Positions 17,280 through 26,297 of a stretch of 64,000 nt of DNA are shown in pieces. The position numbers were made by a program, and so were the translations under genes. The stretch comes from Kocuria flava (GTDB lineage: Bacteria > Actinomycetota > Actinomycetes > Actinomycetales > Micrococcaceae): assembly GCF_001482365.1 (NCBI RefSeq), contig NZ_CP013254.1:620001-684000 (forward strand), written 5' to 3'. Position 1 is the first letter of the stretch, and the number at the start of each line of letters is the position of its first letter. The notes below the pieces were generated by a model that searched no databases, had not been told where the DNA came from, and worked only from the letters and a program-made list of their open reading frames with translations.

Positions 17280-18419
17280 GTGGCGCAGGACCGGGAGGCC
17301 CAGGAGGCCCTCACCGCCACGGAGTCCCGTGCGCTGCACCGGACCCTCCGGCGCTGGCTGCTCGTGGTCGTGGTGCTCGTGACCGGACTGGCCACGCTCG
17401 TGAACTGGGCGCTCGTGGACCGCGAGCCGGAGGACCCCGTGCGGACCTGGCTGCAGGGCCTCGTCGAGGGGCGCTCCCGGCAGCTGCTCTCCGGGACGGA
17501 GGAGGTCCGCGCCGACCCCACGCTCAACGTTTTCTCCAACCGCGTCTACCGGGGCGCGGCCGGCCGGATCGACGGCTGGGAGCTGCTGGGCACGGAGGTC
17601 TCCGGCGACCGCGCGGAGGTCCGGGTGCGGGTGCACTGGGACGAACCCGGCGGGGTCCGCGCGGAGGAGCACGTCTACGGGGTGCACCGCGTCCACCGGA
17701 CGGGGCCCCTCAACGACCACTGGGCGCTGGCGGACCCGGACGCCGCCGTGGTGGGCGTGCACCTGCCGGCGCCGCTGGACGCGATCTCCGTCAACGGCGA
17801 CGTCGTGCGGATCGACGCCCGCGAGCGGGTTCCCGACGCCGAGGGCCCCGGGGGGACCTGGCGCTTCGAGGCCCTGCCCGGGCGCTACGCCGTGGGGCTG
17901 CCCGGGAACTCCTACTACGAGGTGGACCCGCCCCTGGAGCCGGTCGAGCTGGACTTCCGCCGGCCGCGGCGCACGGACGTGGACCTGCGCCTGTCCCCGT
18001 CGCCGAGGATGTGGGAGGAGACCGACGCGCGGATCCGCGAATGGCTCGGGGAGTGCATGGCGGCGGAGGAGCTCGCCCCGGAGGGCTGCCCCGCCTCCGT
18101 GCGCCGGGCCCCGGGCGGGGCCGTGCTCGAGCCCCGGCCCAGCGGGACCCCGACCCGGGGCAGCACCGCGGTCGAGGACGACGCCGAGATCGAGGACGTC
18201 GCGTGGCGGCTGCTCTCCCGCCCGGCGCTGGTGCTCGTCCAGGACCCCGAGGACCCGCTGCACTGGACCGCGGACCCCTACCGCCCCGCCGTCGCCGAGC
18301 TGAGCTACCGCGAGGACGGGGAACGGGTCGTGGAGCGGGTCGAGTTCCCCGTCGGGGCGAGCGTGCGCTCCACGGGCGGCAGCGCCGAGATCAGCGTGGG
18401 GCCTGAGCCGGCGCAGTGA
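17280..18419 (+). CDS. Membrane-anchored protein of unknown function
   Basis: 379 residues from a GTG start. A cytoplasmic N-terminus of about 30 residues is followed by one membrane segment (LLVVVVLVTGLATLVNWALV), so most of the protein (from about residue 48) should lie outside the cell. The extracytoplasmic part has PVRTWLQGLVEGRS early on, resembling small conserved domains of actinobacterial wall-associated proteins, and no recognisable catalytic motif. Its 3' end overlaps by 29 bases the 3' end of the convergent acyltransferase fusion gene. Confidence 0.6.
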   Translation: MAQDREAQEALTATESRALHRTLRRWLLVVVVLVTGLATLVNWALVDREPEDPVRTWLQGLVEGRSRQLLSGTEEVRADPTLNVFSNRVYRGAAGRIDGWELLGTEVSGDRAEVRVRVHWDEPGGVRAEEHVYGVHRVHRTGPLNDHWALADPDAAVVGVHLPAPLDAISVNGDVVRIDARERVPDAEGPGGTWRFEALPGRYAVGLPGNSYYEVDPPLEPVELDFRRPRRTDVDLRLSPSPRMWEETDARIREWLGECMAAEELAPEGCPASVRRAPGGAVLEPRPSGTPTRGSTAVEDDAEIEDVAWRLLSRPALVLVQDPEDPLHWTADPYRPAVAELSYREDGERVVERVEFPVGASVRSTGGSAEISVGPEPAQ

Positions 18420-20982
18420 GCTCCCCGGCCGGCGTCCCCGCGGCGGGGTGCTCCGCCCCGCCGGCGTCCGGGACCCCGGGGCGGCCCGGTGCGCGCCGGG
18501 CCCACCACCGGCCCAGGGCGGCGGCGACCCGCAGGGTCAGCGCCCAGTAGGCCACCCCGGCGGCGAGGGAGGCGACCACGGCCACCACGGGGTGGACGGC
18601 CAGCAGCGGCGGGTAGACCAGCCAGTGCACGAGGTACACGTGCAGGGAGGCCCCGGCCAGCCACGCGGTGACCCGCCGCAGCCCGGCCGGCACGGGCAGG
18701 CGCGGCACCCACACGAGCAGCAGCAACCCGGCCACCACCGTGGCCTCCCGCAGGGTCGAGCCGAAGTAGCCCGGCACGCTCAGCAGCGCGAGCACCGAGA
18801 CGAGCACCCGCTCCGCCGTCCCGCGGCAGCGGGCCACCGCCCAGCCGAGGGCGAAGAGCCAGAACACCGGCGCCGGCTTCGGCAGCCCCGGGTCCACGAG
18901 GTCGTAGCGGCTCAGCAGGCCGATGCCCACCAGGGCCAGGGCGAAGCCCAGCGGGAAGCGGCGCTCCGCGCGGTCGGCCCACGGCACGGCCATCAGGGCG
19001 ATCACGGCGACGAGCACGTAGACGAGCATCTCCACGAACCAGAAGTGCCACTGGGACGTGAGGTGCTGGGGTCCGACCATCCCGTTGAGCAGCGCCACGT
19101 TGGCCCACGTGTAGTCGTCGGTGAGCAGGTGGGCCACGAGGATCAGCGCCACGGAGGGCACCACGATCCGCCCGAGGCTGCGCAGCTGGCGGCGCAGCCT
19201 CGGGCGGCGCTCGCCGCCGAGCTGGAACCGGGCGAAGTTCAGGCCGGCGAGCACGAACAGCAGGTGGGCGGTCTGGAAGGTGAACAGCTCGACGTGGGTG
19301 GCGACCACGCACACGATCGCCGCGGCGCGCAGCACGATGCCGGTCTCCAGCCGGGCGACGGCGCGCCCGCGGCGGGCGCGCGGGCGCGGGGCGAGGTCCC
19401 GCACGGGGGTCACGTGCCAGTCGGGCGGCAGGTGCCCGAGCGCCCGCTCGAGCCGCACCGAGGCGGCCACGTAGGACAGCGAGTCCCCGCCGAGGGAGAC
19501 GAAGGTGTCGTCCTCGCCGACGTCGGGCCGGTCGAGGACCTCGGCGAGGATGCGCCGGACGTCCCCGGGGCCCTCCGTGCCCGCGGGGGCGGAGGCCGCG
19601 GGCGGTGCGGCGGGGGCGAGCGCGAGGACGGCCGGGTAGTCGACCTTGCCGTTGCCCAGGCGGGGCAGCTCGTCGACGGCCTCGACGACCACGGCGCCGC
19701 GGGGCAGGCCGACCTCGTCGGCGAGCACCTTGGCCAGCAGCCCGGGGTCGGGCTCCCCGGCGGCGGCGACGACGAGGCGCTCGTCGTCGCCCGCGGCGGC
19801 GGCAGTGACGCCGAGGCCGGCGAGGATCCGTTCGACCTGGCCCAGGTCCACCCGCAGCCCGGCGAGCTTCACGAAGCGGCTGCGCCGGCCCACGACCTCG
19901 TAGAGGCCCTCGGGGGTGCGGCGGGCGAGGTCGCCGGTGCGCAGCTCCTCGACCTCCCGGCCCAGGGCGAGGTCCGCGGGGTCCTGGGCGTAGCCGAGCA
20001 TGACGTTGGGCCCGCTGTAGACGAGCTCGGCGTGGGGCAGGTCCGGGACCGGGTCGAGGCGGAAGGACCCGCCCGGGATCGGCACCCCGATGCACCCGGG
20101 GTGGGCCTCGGCGAGGTCCGGCGGGAGGTAGGCCATGCGCGCGGTGGCCTCGGTGGCCCCGTACATCACGAACAGGTCCCAGCCGCGCCGGCGGCCCGTG
20201 GCGGCCCAGGAGCGCACCTGCTCGGGGGCGAGCCGCCCGCCGGCCTGGGTGACGCAGCGCAGGTGCGGCAGGTCCATCTCGGCGAAGCCCACGCGCTCGA
20301 GCAGCTCGAAGGTGTAGGGCACGGCCGCGAAGGAGGTCGCGCCCCGGTCCCGGAAGAGCTCCCAGAAGCAGGGGTCGACGACGGACAGGCCGGTGAGCAC
20401 GAGCCCGGCGCCGCGCAGGAGGTGGCTGTTGACCACCGAGAGCCCGTAGCAGTAGTGCAGCGGCAGGGTCGTGGCCGCGCGGTCCTCGGGGCGGATCCCG
20501 AGGTACTGCGCGATCGACTCGGCGTTGGCCACGAGGTTCTCGCGGGACAGGCGCACGAGCTTGGGGGAGCCGGTCGAGCCCGAGGTGCTCAGCAGCAGGG
20601 CGAGGTCGGGATGCAGCTCGTGCCGGGTGCCCGGGCGGCGCTCCTCGAGCAGGGGGGTCCTGCCGCCGGGGCGCAGGACGACGTCGGGGTCGTAGGCGGC
20701 GGTCAGCGAGGCCAGGGCGGCGGGCTTGTCGCCGGGGGCCAGGAGCACGGGGTGCCCGCCCGACAGGGCGGCGAGGTAGCCCACGAGGGTGTCGAGCTCC
20801 CCGTCGGCGGCGAGCAGCACGAGCCGGCGCTCGGTGCCCAGCCGGGCGGCGCACTGTTCCACCCGCTCGGCGAGCTCCGCGTAGCTCAGCACGCTCCCGG
20901 CGGTGAGCACGGCGGGCCGGTCGCCGTGGCGGGCGAGGCCGGCGGCGAAGGACACGGGGGCGAGCTCGGGCTGGACGGTCAC
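18391..20982 (-). CDS. Adenylation-carrier-acyltransferase fusion protein
   Basis: 863 residues from a GTG start, with three joined modules. Residues 1-455 are an AMP-forming adenylation domain: phosphate loop LLSTSGSTGSPK (129-141), YGATEAT (274-280), RTGDLARR (348-355) and the catalytic Lys in NGKVDYP. Residues about 470-535 form a carrier domain with the phosphopantetheine site LGGDSL (Ser501). From about residue 545 a multi-spanning acyltransferase-3 domain begins (ATHVELF with a probable catalytic His; WHFWFVEMLVYVLVAVI; LHVYLVHWLVYPPLLAV). It could activate an acid, load it on its own carrier and transfer it to an acceptor at the membrane. The substrate and acceptor are unknown. Confidence 0.82.
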   Translation of the reverse strand: MTVQPELAPVSFAAGLARHGDRPAVLTAGSVLSYAELAERVEQCAARLGTERRLVLLAADGELDTLVGYLAALSGGHPVLLAPGDKPAALASLTAAYDPDVVLRPGGRTPLLEERRPGTRHELHPDLALLLSTSGSTGSPKLVRLSRENLVANAESIAQYLGIRPEDRAATTLPLHYCYGLSVVNSHLLRGAGLVLTGLSVVDPCFWELFRDRGATSFAAVPYTFELLERVGFAEMDLPHLRCVTQAGGRLAPEQVRSWAATGRRRGWDLFVMYGATEATARMAYLPPDLAEAHPGCIGVPIPGGSFRLDPVPDLPHAELVYSGPNVMLGYAQDPADLALGREVEELRTGDLARRTPEGLYEVVGRRSRFVKLAGLRVDLGQVERILAGLGVTAAAAGDDERLVVAAAGEPDPGLLAKVLADEVGLPRGAVVVEAVDELPRLGNGKVDYPAVLALAPAAPPAASAPAGTEGPGDVRRILAEVLDRPDVGEDDTFVSLGGDSLSYVAASVRLERALGHLPPDWHVTPVRDLAPRPRARRGRAVARLETGIVLRAAAIVCVVATHVELFTFQTAHLLFVLAGLNFARFQLGGERRPRLRRQLRSLGRIVVPSVALILVAHLLTDDYTWANVALLNGMVGPQHLTSQWHFWFVEMLVYVLVAVIALMAVPWADRAERRFPLGFALALVGIGLLSRYDLVDPGLPKPAPVFWLFALGWAVARCRGTAERVLVSVLALLSVPGYFGSTLREATVVAGLLLLVWVPRLPVPAGLRRVTAWLAGASLHVYLVHWLVYPPLLAVHPVVAVVASLAAGVAYWALTLRVAAALGRWWARRAPGRPGVPDAGGAEHPAAGTPAGELTAPAQAPR

Positions 20983-21028
20983 CGTGCCACCGTAGAGGAA
21001 TCCATTAGCGAAGAAAAGTCTTGCGCAA

Positions 21029-22177
21029 TTAGCGGGACGTGCGAGCGGGCTCCGCCGGCGCGTCCTCGGGGTCCCGGCCGGGCGGGGAGGTGACCGCGCG
21101 GTCGTCGACGAGCAGGGTGGGGACGGTGCCCGCGGCCACGGTCACGGCCACGGGGGTCCCCACGGGGTGGCGCACGGTGTGCGGCTGCCACGAGCGCAGG
21201 GTCCGCCCGGAGGCGAGGCGCACGTGGTGGAGGACGAACGCGCCGTGGTACTCGACGGCGTAGACGTGGGCGGAGGAGGCCGGGTCGGGGCGGATCGCGA
21301 CCTCGTGGGGCCGCAGGACGACGTCGACGTCGACGTCGCTGTCGGCCCAGCCGGGAACCGTGGAGACGATCCCGATCTCGCAGGTCAGCAGCGCCCGGTC
21401 CACGTTGGCCGGCAGGAAGTCGGCGTCGCCCATGAAGGAGGCGACGAAGCGCGTGGCCGGGTGCTCGAAGACCCGCTCGGGGGTGTCGGCCTGCTCGATC
21501 AGCCCGTCGTGCATCACGACCACCCGGTGGCCCACGGACAGGGCCTCGGTCTGGTCGTGGGTCACGAGCACGGCCGTGGTCCCGGTCTCCTGCAGCGTGG
21601 CGATCGTGTCCCGGCGGACCTGCCCGCGCAGGGACTCGTCGAGGCTGGAGAACGGCTCGTCGAGCAGCACGACGGCGGGGCGCGGGGCCAGGGCCCGGGC
21701 GAGGGCCACGCGCTGCTGCTCGCCGCCGGAGAGCTCGTGCGGGTAGCGGCCGGCGAGGTGGCCCAGGCGCACGAGGCCGAGGACCTCCTCCACCCGTGCC
21801 GCCCGCTCGGCGCGTGGCATCCGGTCGAGACCGAAGGCCACGTTGCGCGCCACGGTCAGGTGCGGGAAGAGGGCGTGGTCCTGGAAGACCAGGCCCACCC
21901 GGCGGTGCTCGGGCTCCTGGAAGCGACGGCCGTCCGCGACGACCTCCCCGGCGATGCGCACGGTGCCCTCGTCGGGGCGCTCGAGACCGGCGATCAGCCG
22001 CAGGGTCGTCGACTTGCCGCACCCGGAGGGGCCGATCAGGGTCACGAGCTCCCCCTGGGCGACCGTCAGGTCGAGGGAGCGTGCCCCGGAGGAGTCCCCG
22101 TAGCGCTTGGTGACCCCCTCCAGGACGAGGGCGGGGGCCGTCCCCCCGTCGTGGCCGGCGGCCCCGGGCGCGCTCAT
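21029..22177 (-). CDS. Ferric iron ABC transporter ATP-binding protein (FbpC type)
   Basis: A 382-residue ATPase of the iron/spermidine importer family. Walker A GPSGCGKST, signature LSGGEQQRVALARAL, Walker B VVLLDEPFSSLDE, switch VLVTHDQTEALS. The C-terminal 130 residues form a TOBE-type regulatory domain. ATG 22177 overlaps the permease stop codon (ATGA). The order binding protein, permease, ATPase on one strand and the homology of the partners point to Fe(III) uptake. Confidence 0.88.
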   Translation of the reverse strand: MSAPGAAGHDGGTAPALVLEGVTKRYGDSSGARSLDLTVAQGELVTLIGPSGCGKSTTLRLIAGLERPDEGTVRIAGEVVADGRRFQEPEHRRVGLVFQDHALFPHLTVARNVAFGLDRMPRAERAARVEEVLGLVRLGHLAGRYPHELSGGEQQRVALARALAPRPAVVLLDEPFSSLDESLRGQVRRDTIATLQETGTTAVLVTHDQTEALSVGHRVVVMHDGLIEQADTPERVFEHPATRFVASFMGDADFLPANVDRALLTCEIGIVSTVPGWADSDVDVDVVLRPHEVAIRPDPASSAHVYAVEYHGAFVLHHVRLASGRTLRSWQPHTVRHPVGTPVAVTVAAGTVPTLLVDDRAVTSPPGRDPEDAPAEPARTSR

Positions 22178-23907
22178 CGCTCCTCCCCGCCGGTCGCGGG
22201 GACCGGGGCCGCGGCGGCGCGGGCCTCGTCCCCGGGTGTCCCGGCGCCGCGGGCCTGGCGGAAGAGCACGAACACCGGCACCACGGCCGCGGCGACGATC
22301 ACCAGGGCGGGCAGGGCCGCCTTCTCCCAGAAGTTCTCGCGGGCCAGTTCGTAGACCCACACGGACACGGTCGTGAAGCCGAACGGGCGGAGCATGAGCA
22401 CGATGGGCAGTTCCTTCACGGCGTCGATGGCCACGAGCACCAGGGCCACGGCCCCCCCGGGGCGGACCATGGGGGCGTGCACCCGGGCGAGCACCCGCCG
22501 CGGCGGGGCGCCGAGGCTCAGCGCGGACCAGGTGATCGTGGGGGAGATCTTGGCGAAGCTGGCGTCCACCGCCTGGTAGGCGGGGGCCAGGAAGCGGATG
22601 ACGTAGGCGTAGAGGATCCCGAGCACGGACCCGGTCACCAGCAGGCCCGTGCCCCCGGGGACCCCGGCGGCCTCGAGCAGGGTGTCGGCGTGGGCGAAGA
22701 CCAGCAGCACGCCGATGCCGACCACGGCCCCCGGCACGGCGTAGCCGAACGTGGTCAGCTGGGCGGCGAAGGAGACCACGGGCCCGCCGCGCATCCGCAC
22801 GGCGTGGGCCACGGTCGTGGACAGGGCCGCGCAGGCCACCGCGGCGACCGTGGCGACCGTCAGGCTGTTGACCAGGTAGCTCACGAGGCGCGGGTCCTGC
22901 AGGGAGGCCGGGTCGGCCACCGCCTGCCCGACCGCCCAGACCAGCAGCTGCACGACGGGGACCACGAAGCCGGCGGCGAGGGCGGCCGTGCAGGCGGCCG
23001 TCGCCGCCCAGGCCCGCGCCCCGGTCAGCCGCCGCGGCTGCAGGCCGCGGCCCCGGGCGCCCTTCTGGTGGAACCGGGCGCGCCCGCGCAGCAGCCGCTC
23101 CCCGGTCAGCACCGCCACGGCGAACAGCAGCACGAGCACGGCCAGCTGGGTCGCGGACTGGAAGTCGAAGCTGCCCTTCCACACGAGGTAGACCCCGACC
23201 GAGACGGTGGTGACGTTGAAGTACTGCACGGTCGCGAAGTCCGTGAGGGTCTCCATCATCACGAGCGAGAGCCCCGCCGCGAGGGAGGGGCGGGCCAGCG
23301 GCAGCAGGACGCGGACCAGGGCCCGTCCGCGGGTGGCCCCGAGGGTGCGCGCGGCGTCGTAGGTGCCGGGGGACTGCTCCACGAGGGCGGCGCGGGCCAG
23401 CAGGTACACGTAGGGGTAGAGCGTCAGCGACATCACCAGCACGGCCCCCGGCAGCGACCGGACCTCCGGCAGCCAGAGGTCCGCGCCGAACAGCGAGCGC
23501 AGGAGCCCCTGCACGGGCCCGGCCACGTCGAAGACCGAGAGCAGGACGAAGCCGAGGATGTAGGCCGGCATGGCCAGGGGCAGGACCAGCAGCCACACGA
23601 GCACGTCCCGCAGGGGGAAGCGGTAGGCGGTCACGAGCCAGGCCAGCCCGCCGCCGACCAGCAGCGTCCCGGTCCCGACGCCGAGCATCAGCAGCACGGT
23701 CGTGAGGACCATGTCCCCGATCCCGCGGGGGAGGCTGCCGCCGCCGAGACCGCCGACGCCGTCCAGCAGGACGGCGACGACGGGGGCGGCCACGAGGACC
23801 GCCGCGAGCACGGCGACCCCCGCCCACAGGGGGCGGCCGCTGCCGGTGGACCTGCGGGAGGTCCCGGAGTGCGTGCCCGCCTCGGCGAGGACCGGGGCCT
23901 CGGTCAC
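22174..23907 (-). CDS. Ferric iron ABC transporter permease (FbpB type)
   Basis: A 577-residue permease with two fused transmembrane halves, as usual for the FbpB/SfuB family. Two EAA-loop motifs are visible: DAARTLGATRGRALVRVLLPLARPSL (first half) and FAKISPTITWSALSLGAPPRRVLARVHAPMVRP (second half). GTG 23907 overlaps the binding-protein stop codon by four bases, and its own stop codon overlaps the ATPase start. This is a tightly coupled three-gene operon. Confidence 0.9.
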   Translation of the reverse strand: MTEAPVLAEAGTHSGTSRRSTGSGRPLWAGVAVLAAVLVAAPVVAVLLDGVGGLGGGSLPRGIGDMVLTTVLLMLGVGTGTLLVGGGLAWLVTAYRFPLRDVLVWLLVLPLAMPAYILGFVLLSVFDVAGPVQGLLRSLFGADLWLPEVRSLPGAVLVMSLTLYPYVYLLARAALVEQSPGTYDAARTLGATRGRALVRVLLPLARPSLAAGLSLVMMETLTDFATVQYFNVTTVSVGVYLVWKGSFDFQSATQLAVLVLLFAVAVLTGERLLRGRARFHQKGARGRGLQPRRLTGARAWAATAACTAALAAGFVVPVVQLLVWAVGQAVADPASLQDPRLVSYLVNSLTVATVAAVACAALSTTVAHAVRMRGGPVVSFAAQLTTFGYAVPGAVVGIGVLLVFAHADTLLEAAGVPGGTGLLVTGSVLGILYAYVIRFLAPAYQAVDASFAKISPTITWSALSLGAPPRRVLARVHAPMVRPGGAVALVLVAIDAVKELPIVLMLRPFGFTTVSVWVYELARENFWEKAALPALVIVAAAVVPVFVLFRQARGAGTPGDEARAAAAPVPATGGEER

Positions 23908-24932
23908 CGGTAGCCGGCCTCCGCCAGCAGGTCCACGGCCTCGGCGTTGAGGTCGCCGTAGGCCTCGGCGTTGAGCGGCATCCGCTTGAACTCCCCGAAC
24001 TCCGCGATCACGGGCTCGGGCTCCACGGCCGGGTTGACGGGGAACTCGTGGTTGGCGTCGACGAAGGCGTTCTGCCCGTCGGTGGCCAGCCACTCGATCA
24101 GCTGCTGGGCCTGCTCGGCGTTGTCGGAGCCCTCCACGACCCCGGCCCCGGAGATGTTCACGTGGGTGCCGGCGCCGTCCTGGCTGGCCCAGAACAGGTC
24201 GACCTTCAGGTCGGGGTTCTCCTCGAGCTTGCGGGCGAGGTAGTAGTGGTTGTTGATCCCCACGTCGCAGGTGCCGGCGTCGATCGCGTCGAGCAGCTGC
24301 ATGTCGTTGCTCATGATCTCGACGTCGTTGGCGACCCAGCCCTCCACGATGCGCAGGGCCTCCTCGCGGCCGTGCAGGTCGATCAGGCTCGCCACGAGGG
24401 ACTGGGTGTAGGCGGAGGTCGCGTCGCGCATGCACAGCCGGCCCTTCCACTTCGGGTCGGCGAGGCCGGCGTAGGTCTCCTGCGCGTCGAACTCCGCGGG
24501 GTCGACGTTGTCCGGGTTGTAGGTGATCGTGCGGGCCCGCATGGCCAGCCCGTACCACCGGCCCTGCGGGTCGCGCAGGTCCTCGGGCACGGCCTCCTCG
24601 AGCGCCGCGGACTCCACGGCGGCCAGCTCGTCCTGGCGCGCGGCGTTCCACAGGTTGCCCGCGTCCACGGTCATGAACACGTCCGCGGGGGAGTCCTCGC
24701 CCTCGGCCCGCAGCCGCTCGAGCAGCTCGGCGTCGTCGCCGGTGATGAACTCCACGGTGGTGCCGGTCTCCTCGGTGAACTGCCCGAAGGCGCCCTCGAG
24801 GTCGTAGTGGCGGGCGGAGTAGATCTGCAGGTCGGCGGGCTCCTCGCCCACGCCCAGGACGCCGCAGCCGGTGAGCACCGTGGTCGCCGCGGCGAGCAGA
24901 CCGGTCGTGGCGAGAAGGGATCGGCGGCGCAT
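23904..24932 (-). CDS. Iron ABC transporter substrate-binding lipoprotein (FbpA type)
   Basis: A 342-residue extracellular solute-binding protein. The signal peptide MRRRSLLATTGLLAAATTVLTGCG ends in the lipobox LTGC, so the mature protein is a lipoprotein. IYSARHYDLEGAFGQFTEETGTTVEFITG and the later NNHYYLARK with a paired-tyrosine region fit FbpA-type Fe(III)-binding proteins. ATG 24932 follows GGGAGGTC. A possible iron-responsive repressor site lies about 55 bp upstream. Confidence 0.9.
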   Translation of the reverse strand: MRRRSLLATTGLLAAATTVLTGCGVLGVGEEPADLQIYSARHYDLEGAFGQFTEETGTTVEFITGDDAELLERLRAEGEDSPADVFMTVDAGNLWNAARQDELAAVESAALEEAVPEDLRDPQGRWYGLAMRARTITYNPDNVDPAEFDAQETYAGLADPKWKGRLCMRDATSAYTQSLVASLIDLHGREEALRIVEGWVANDVEIMSNDMQLLDAIDAGTCDVGINNHYYLARKLEENPDLKVDLFWASQDGAGTHVNISGAGVVEGSDNAEQAQQLIEWLATDGQNAFVDANHEFPVNPAVEPEPVIAEFGEFKRMPLNAEAYGDLNAEAVDLLAEAGYR

Positions 24933-24983
24933 CGGGACCTCCCGGGGGCACGGCGGTCGGCGGACCACGCGGCGAACAATTGG

Positions 24984-25002
24984 CAAGGAAAGAGTAGCCT
25001 AA
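24984..25002 (-). promoter_or_regulatory. Candidate IdeR/DtxR iron box upstream of the fbp-like operon
   Basis: On the minus strand this 19-bp sequence reads TTAGGCTACTCTTTCCTTG and matches 12 of 19 positions of the DtxR/IdeR consensus, with the left half TTAGGnTA strongest. It lies 52 bp upstream of the binding-protein start, which suits iron-dependent repression. It also lies 79 bp upstream of the divergent acetyltransferase gene. Confidence 0.5.
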
Positions 25003-25080
25003 TCACACGCACGACGTGCTCCCGGCGGCGGCCCGCTCTCCCGCGGTCCGGCCCCCACCGGGTGCGGATCAGGAGAAGAC

Positions 25081-25491
25081 ATGCCCGAGGAGTCACCGAT
25101 CACCGTCCGCAACGCCCCCGGCCGGCGGCGCTACGAGCTCGTGGACGGCGGCGAGGTCGTCGGATCGGCCCACTACCGGGCCTTCGGCGCCCGGTCCGGG
25201 CCGCAGCGGATCGTCTTCCACACCGAGGTGGCCTCCTCCCACGAGGGCCGGGGCCTGGGCAGCCGGCTGGCCCGGCACGCGGTGGAGGACATCATCGACG
25301 CCGGGATGAAGGTCGTGCCCGTGTGCCCGTACCTGAAGAAGTGGCTGGGCCGGCACCCCGAGTACGCCGACTTCGTGGCGCCCGTGCGCCCCGAGCACCT
25401 CGAGGCCGTGCCGGAGCAGGCCCGGGCGGCCGCCCGGGACGCCCAGGAGGGCGCCGGGGAGGATTCCGGCGCAGGGCGCCCGGCGGAATAG
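25081..25491 (+). CDS. GNAT-like N-acetyltransferase (NATD1/Gtn type)
   Basis: A 136-residue small acetyltransferase-fold protein. FHTEVASSHEGRGLGSRLARHAVEDI is the acetyl-CoA-binding region, and KVVPVCPYLKKWLGRHPEYADFV is the C-terminal signature of the YjdJ/NATD1 family. The acceptor is unknown. ATG 25081 follows AGGAGAAG. The gene is transcribed divergently from the iron-uptake operon. Confidence 0.85.
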   Translation: MPEESPITVRNAPGRRRYELVDGGEVVGSAHYRAFGARSGPQRIVFHTEVASSHEGRGLGSRLARHAVEDIIDAGMKVVPVCPYLKKWLGRHPEYADFVAPVRPEHLEAVPEQARAAARDAQEGAGEDSGAGRPAE

Positions 25492-25562
25492 CGCCCCGGG
25501 CGGCGCCGTTGGACCGGGTGGGCCGTCGCGGCCCGCTCGCACCCGTTCCCGAAAGGACCCGC

Positions 25563-26075
25563 GTGGCCCCCGAGCCCGAGTACTACCGTCCCGTCCCCCT
25601 CGACAACGACCCCTCCCGCGCCGGCTGGTCCGGGAACCGTCCCGGGGCGTCCGGCCGCCCGGCCGGGAGCCCCTTCGGCGGCGCGTCCTCCGGCGGCCCG
25701 GCCTTCGGTGGTGCGGCCTCCGGCGGCCCCGCCTTCGGTGGTGCGCCCTCCGGCGGTGCTCCCTTCGGCGGCGCTCCCTTCGGCGCCCCGCAGCGGCCGG
25801 TCGTCACGGTGGTCGGCGGGAAGTCGCTGCTGCTCGCCTACGTCCTGTGGTTCCTGCTGGGCTGGCTGGGCGTGCACAAGTTCTACCTGCGCCAGCCGGT
25901 CTGGGGGCTGATCTACCTCGGCCTCGGCGGGCTGGGCTGGAGCCTGGCCGGGGTCGGCATCGGCTTCCTGTTCCTGATCCCCTGGGCGCTGCTGATGTTC
26001 CTGGACATCTTCACGATGCCCTTCCGCACCGCCTTCGTGAACGCCTCGATCGCCCGCGGCGCCTGGGTGCGGTGA
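25563..26075 (+). CDS. TM2-domain membrane protein with Gly-rich repeats
   Basis: 170 residues from a GTG start with GAAAGGA upstream. The N-terminal half is a low-complexity region of repeated FGG(A)xSGG units (PFGGASSGGPAFGGAASGGP and onward). The C-terminal half is a TM2 domain: SLLLAYVLWFLLGWLGVHKFYLRQPVWGLIYLGLGGLGW and a second membrane segment with the DIFTMP motif. TM2 proteins are widespread membrane proteins without an established general function. Confidence 0.8.
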   Translation: MAPEPEYYRPVPLDNDPSRAGWSGNRPGASGRPAGSPFGGASSGGPAFGGAASGGPAFGGAPSGGAPFGGAPFGAPQRPVVTVVGGKSLLLAYVLWFLLGWLGVHKFYLRQPVWGLIYLGLGGLGWSLAGVGIGFLFLIPWALLMFLDIFTMPFRTAFVNASIARGAWVR

Positions 26076-26189
26076 CCGGCCCGCGCGGCGCCGTCGTCGC
26101 CCCCGCCCGTCCTGCCGCCGTGCCCGGGCGGGCGCCCTCCTGCCGCCGCGCGTTGGGCCGGTCCCCCGCGGTGTAGTAGTGTTGGACGG

Positions 26190-26241
26190 TCTGTGCCCCC
26201 GCCGCCCGAAGTGCGGCGCCGGAGCGCGGACGACGCACAGA
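26190..26241 (+). promoter_or_regulatory. Candidate S6:S18-binding leader RNA upstream of rpsF
   Basis: TCTGTGC (26190-26196) pairs with GCACAGA (26235-26241). Inside it CGCCGC (26200-26205) pairs with GCGGCG (26213-26218), leaving a 3' internal loop that begins with CCG (26219-26221). This layout resembles the conserved leader motif bound by the S6:S18 complex for autoregulation of rpsF operons. The strong ribosome binding site AGGAGGTGG follows near 26280. Confidence 0.45.
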
Positions 26242-26297
26242 ACCTCCTGCTGCGGAAGGACCGCAGCCGCTCAGCCCGAAGGAGGTGGGTTCTTTCC

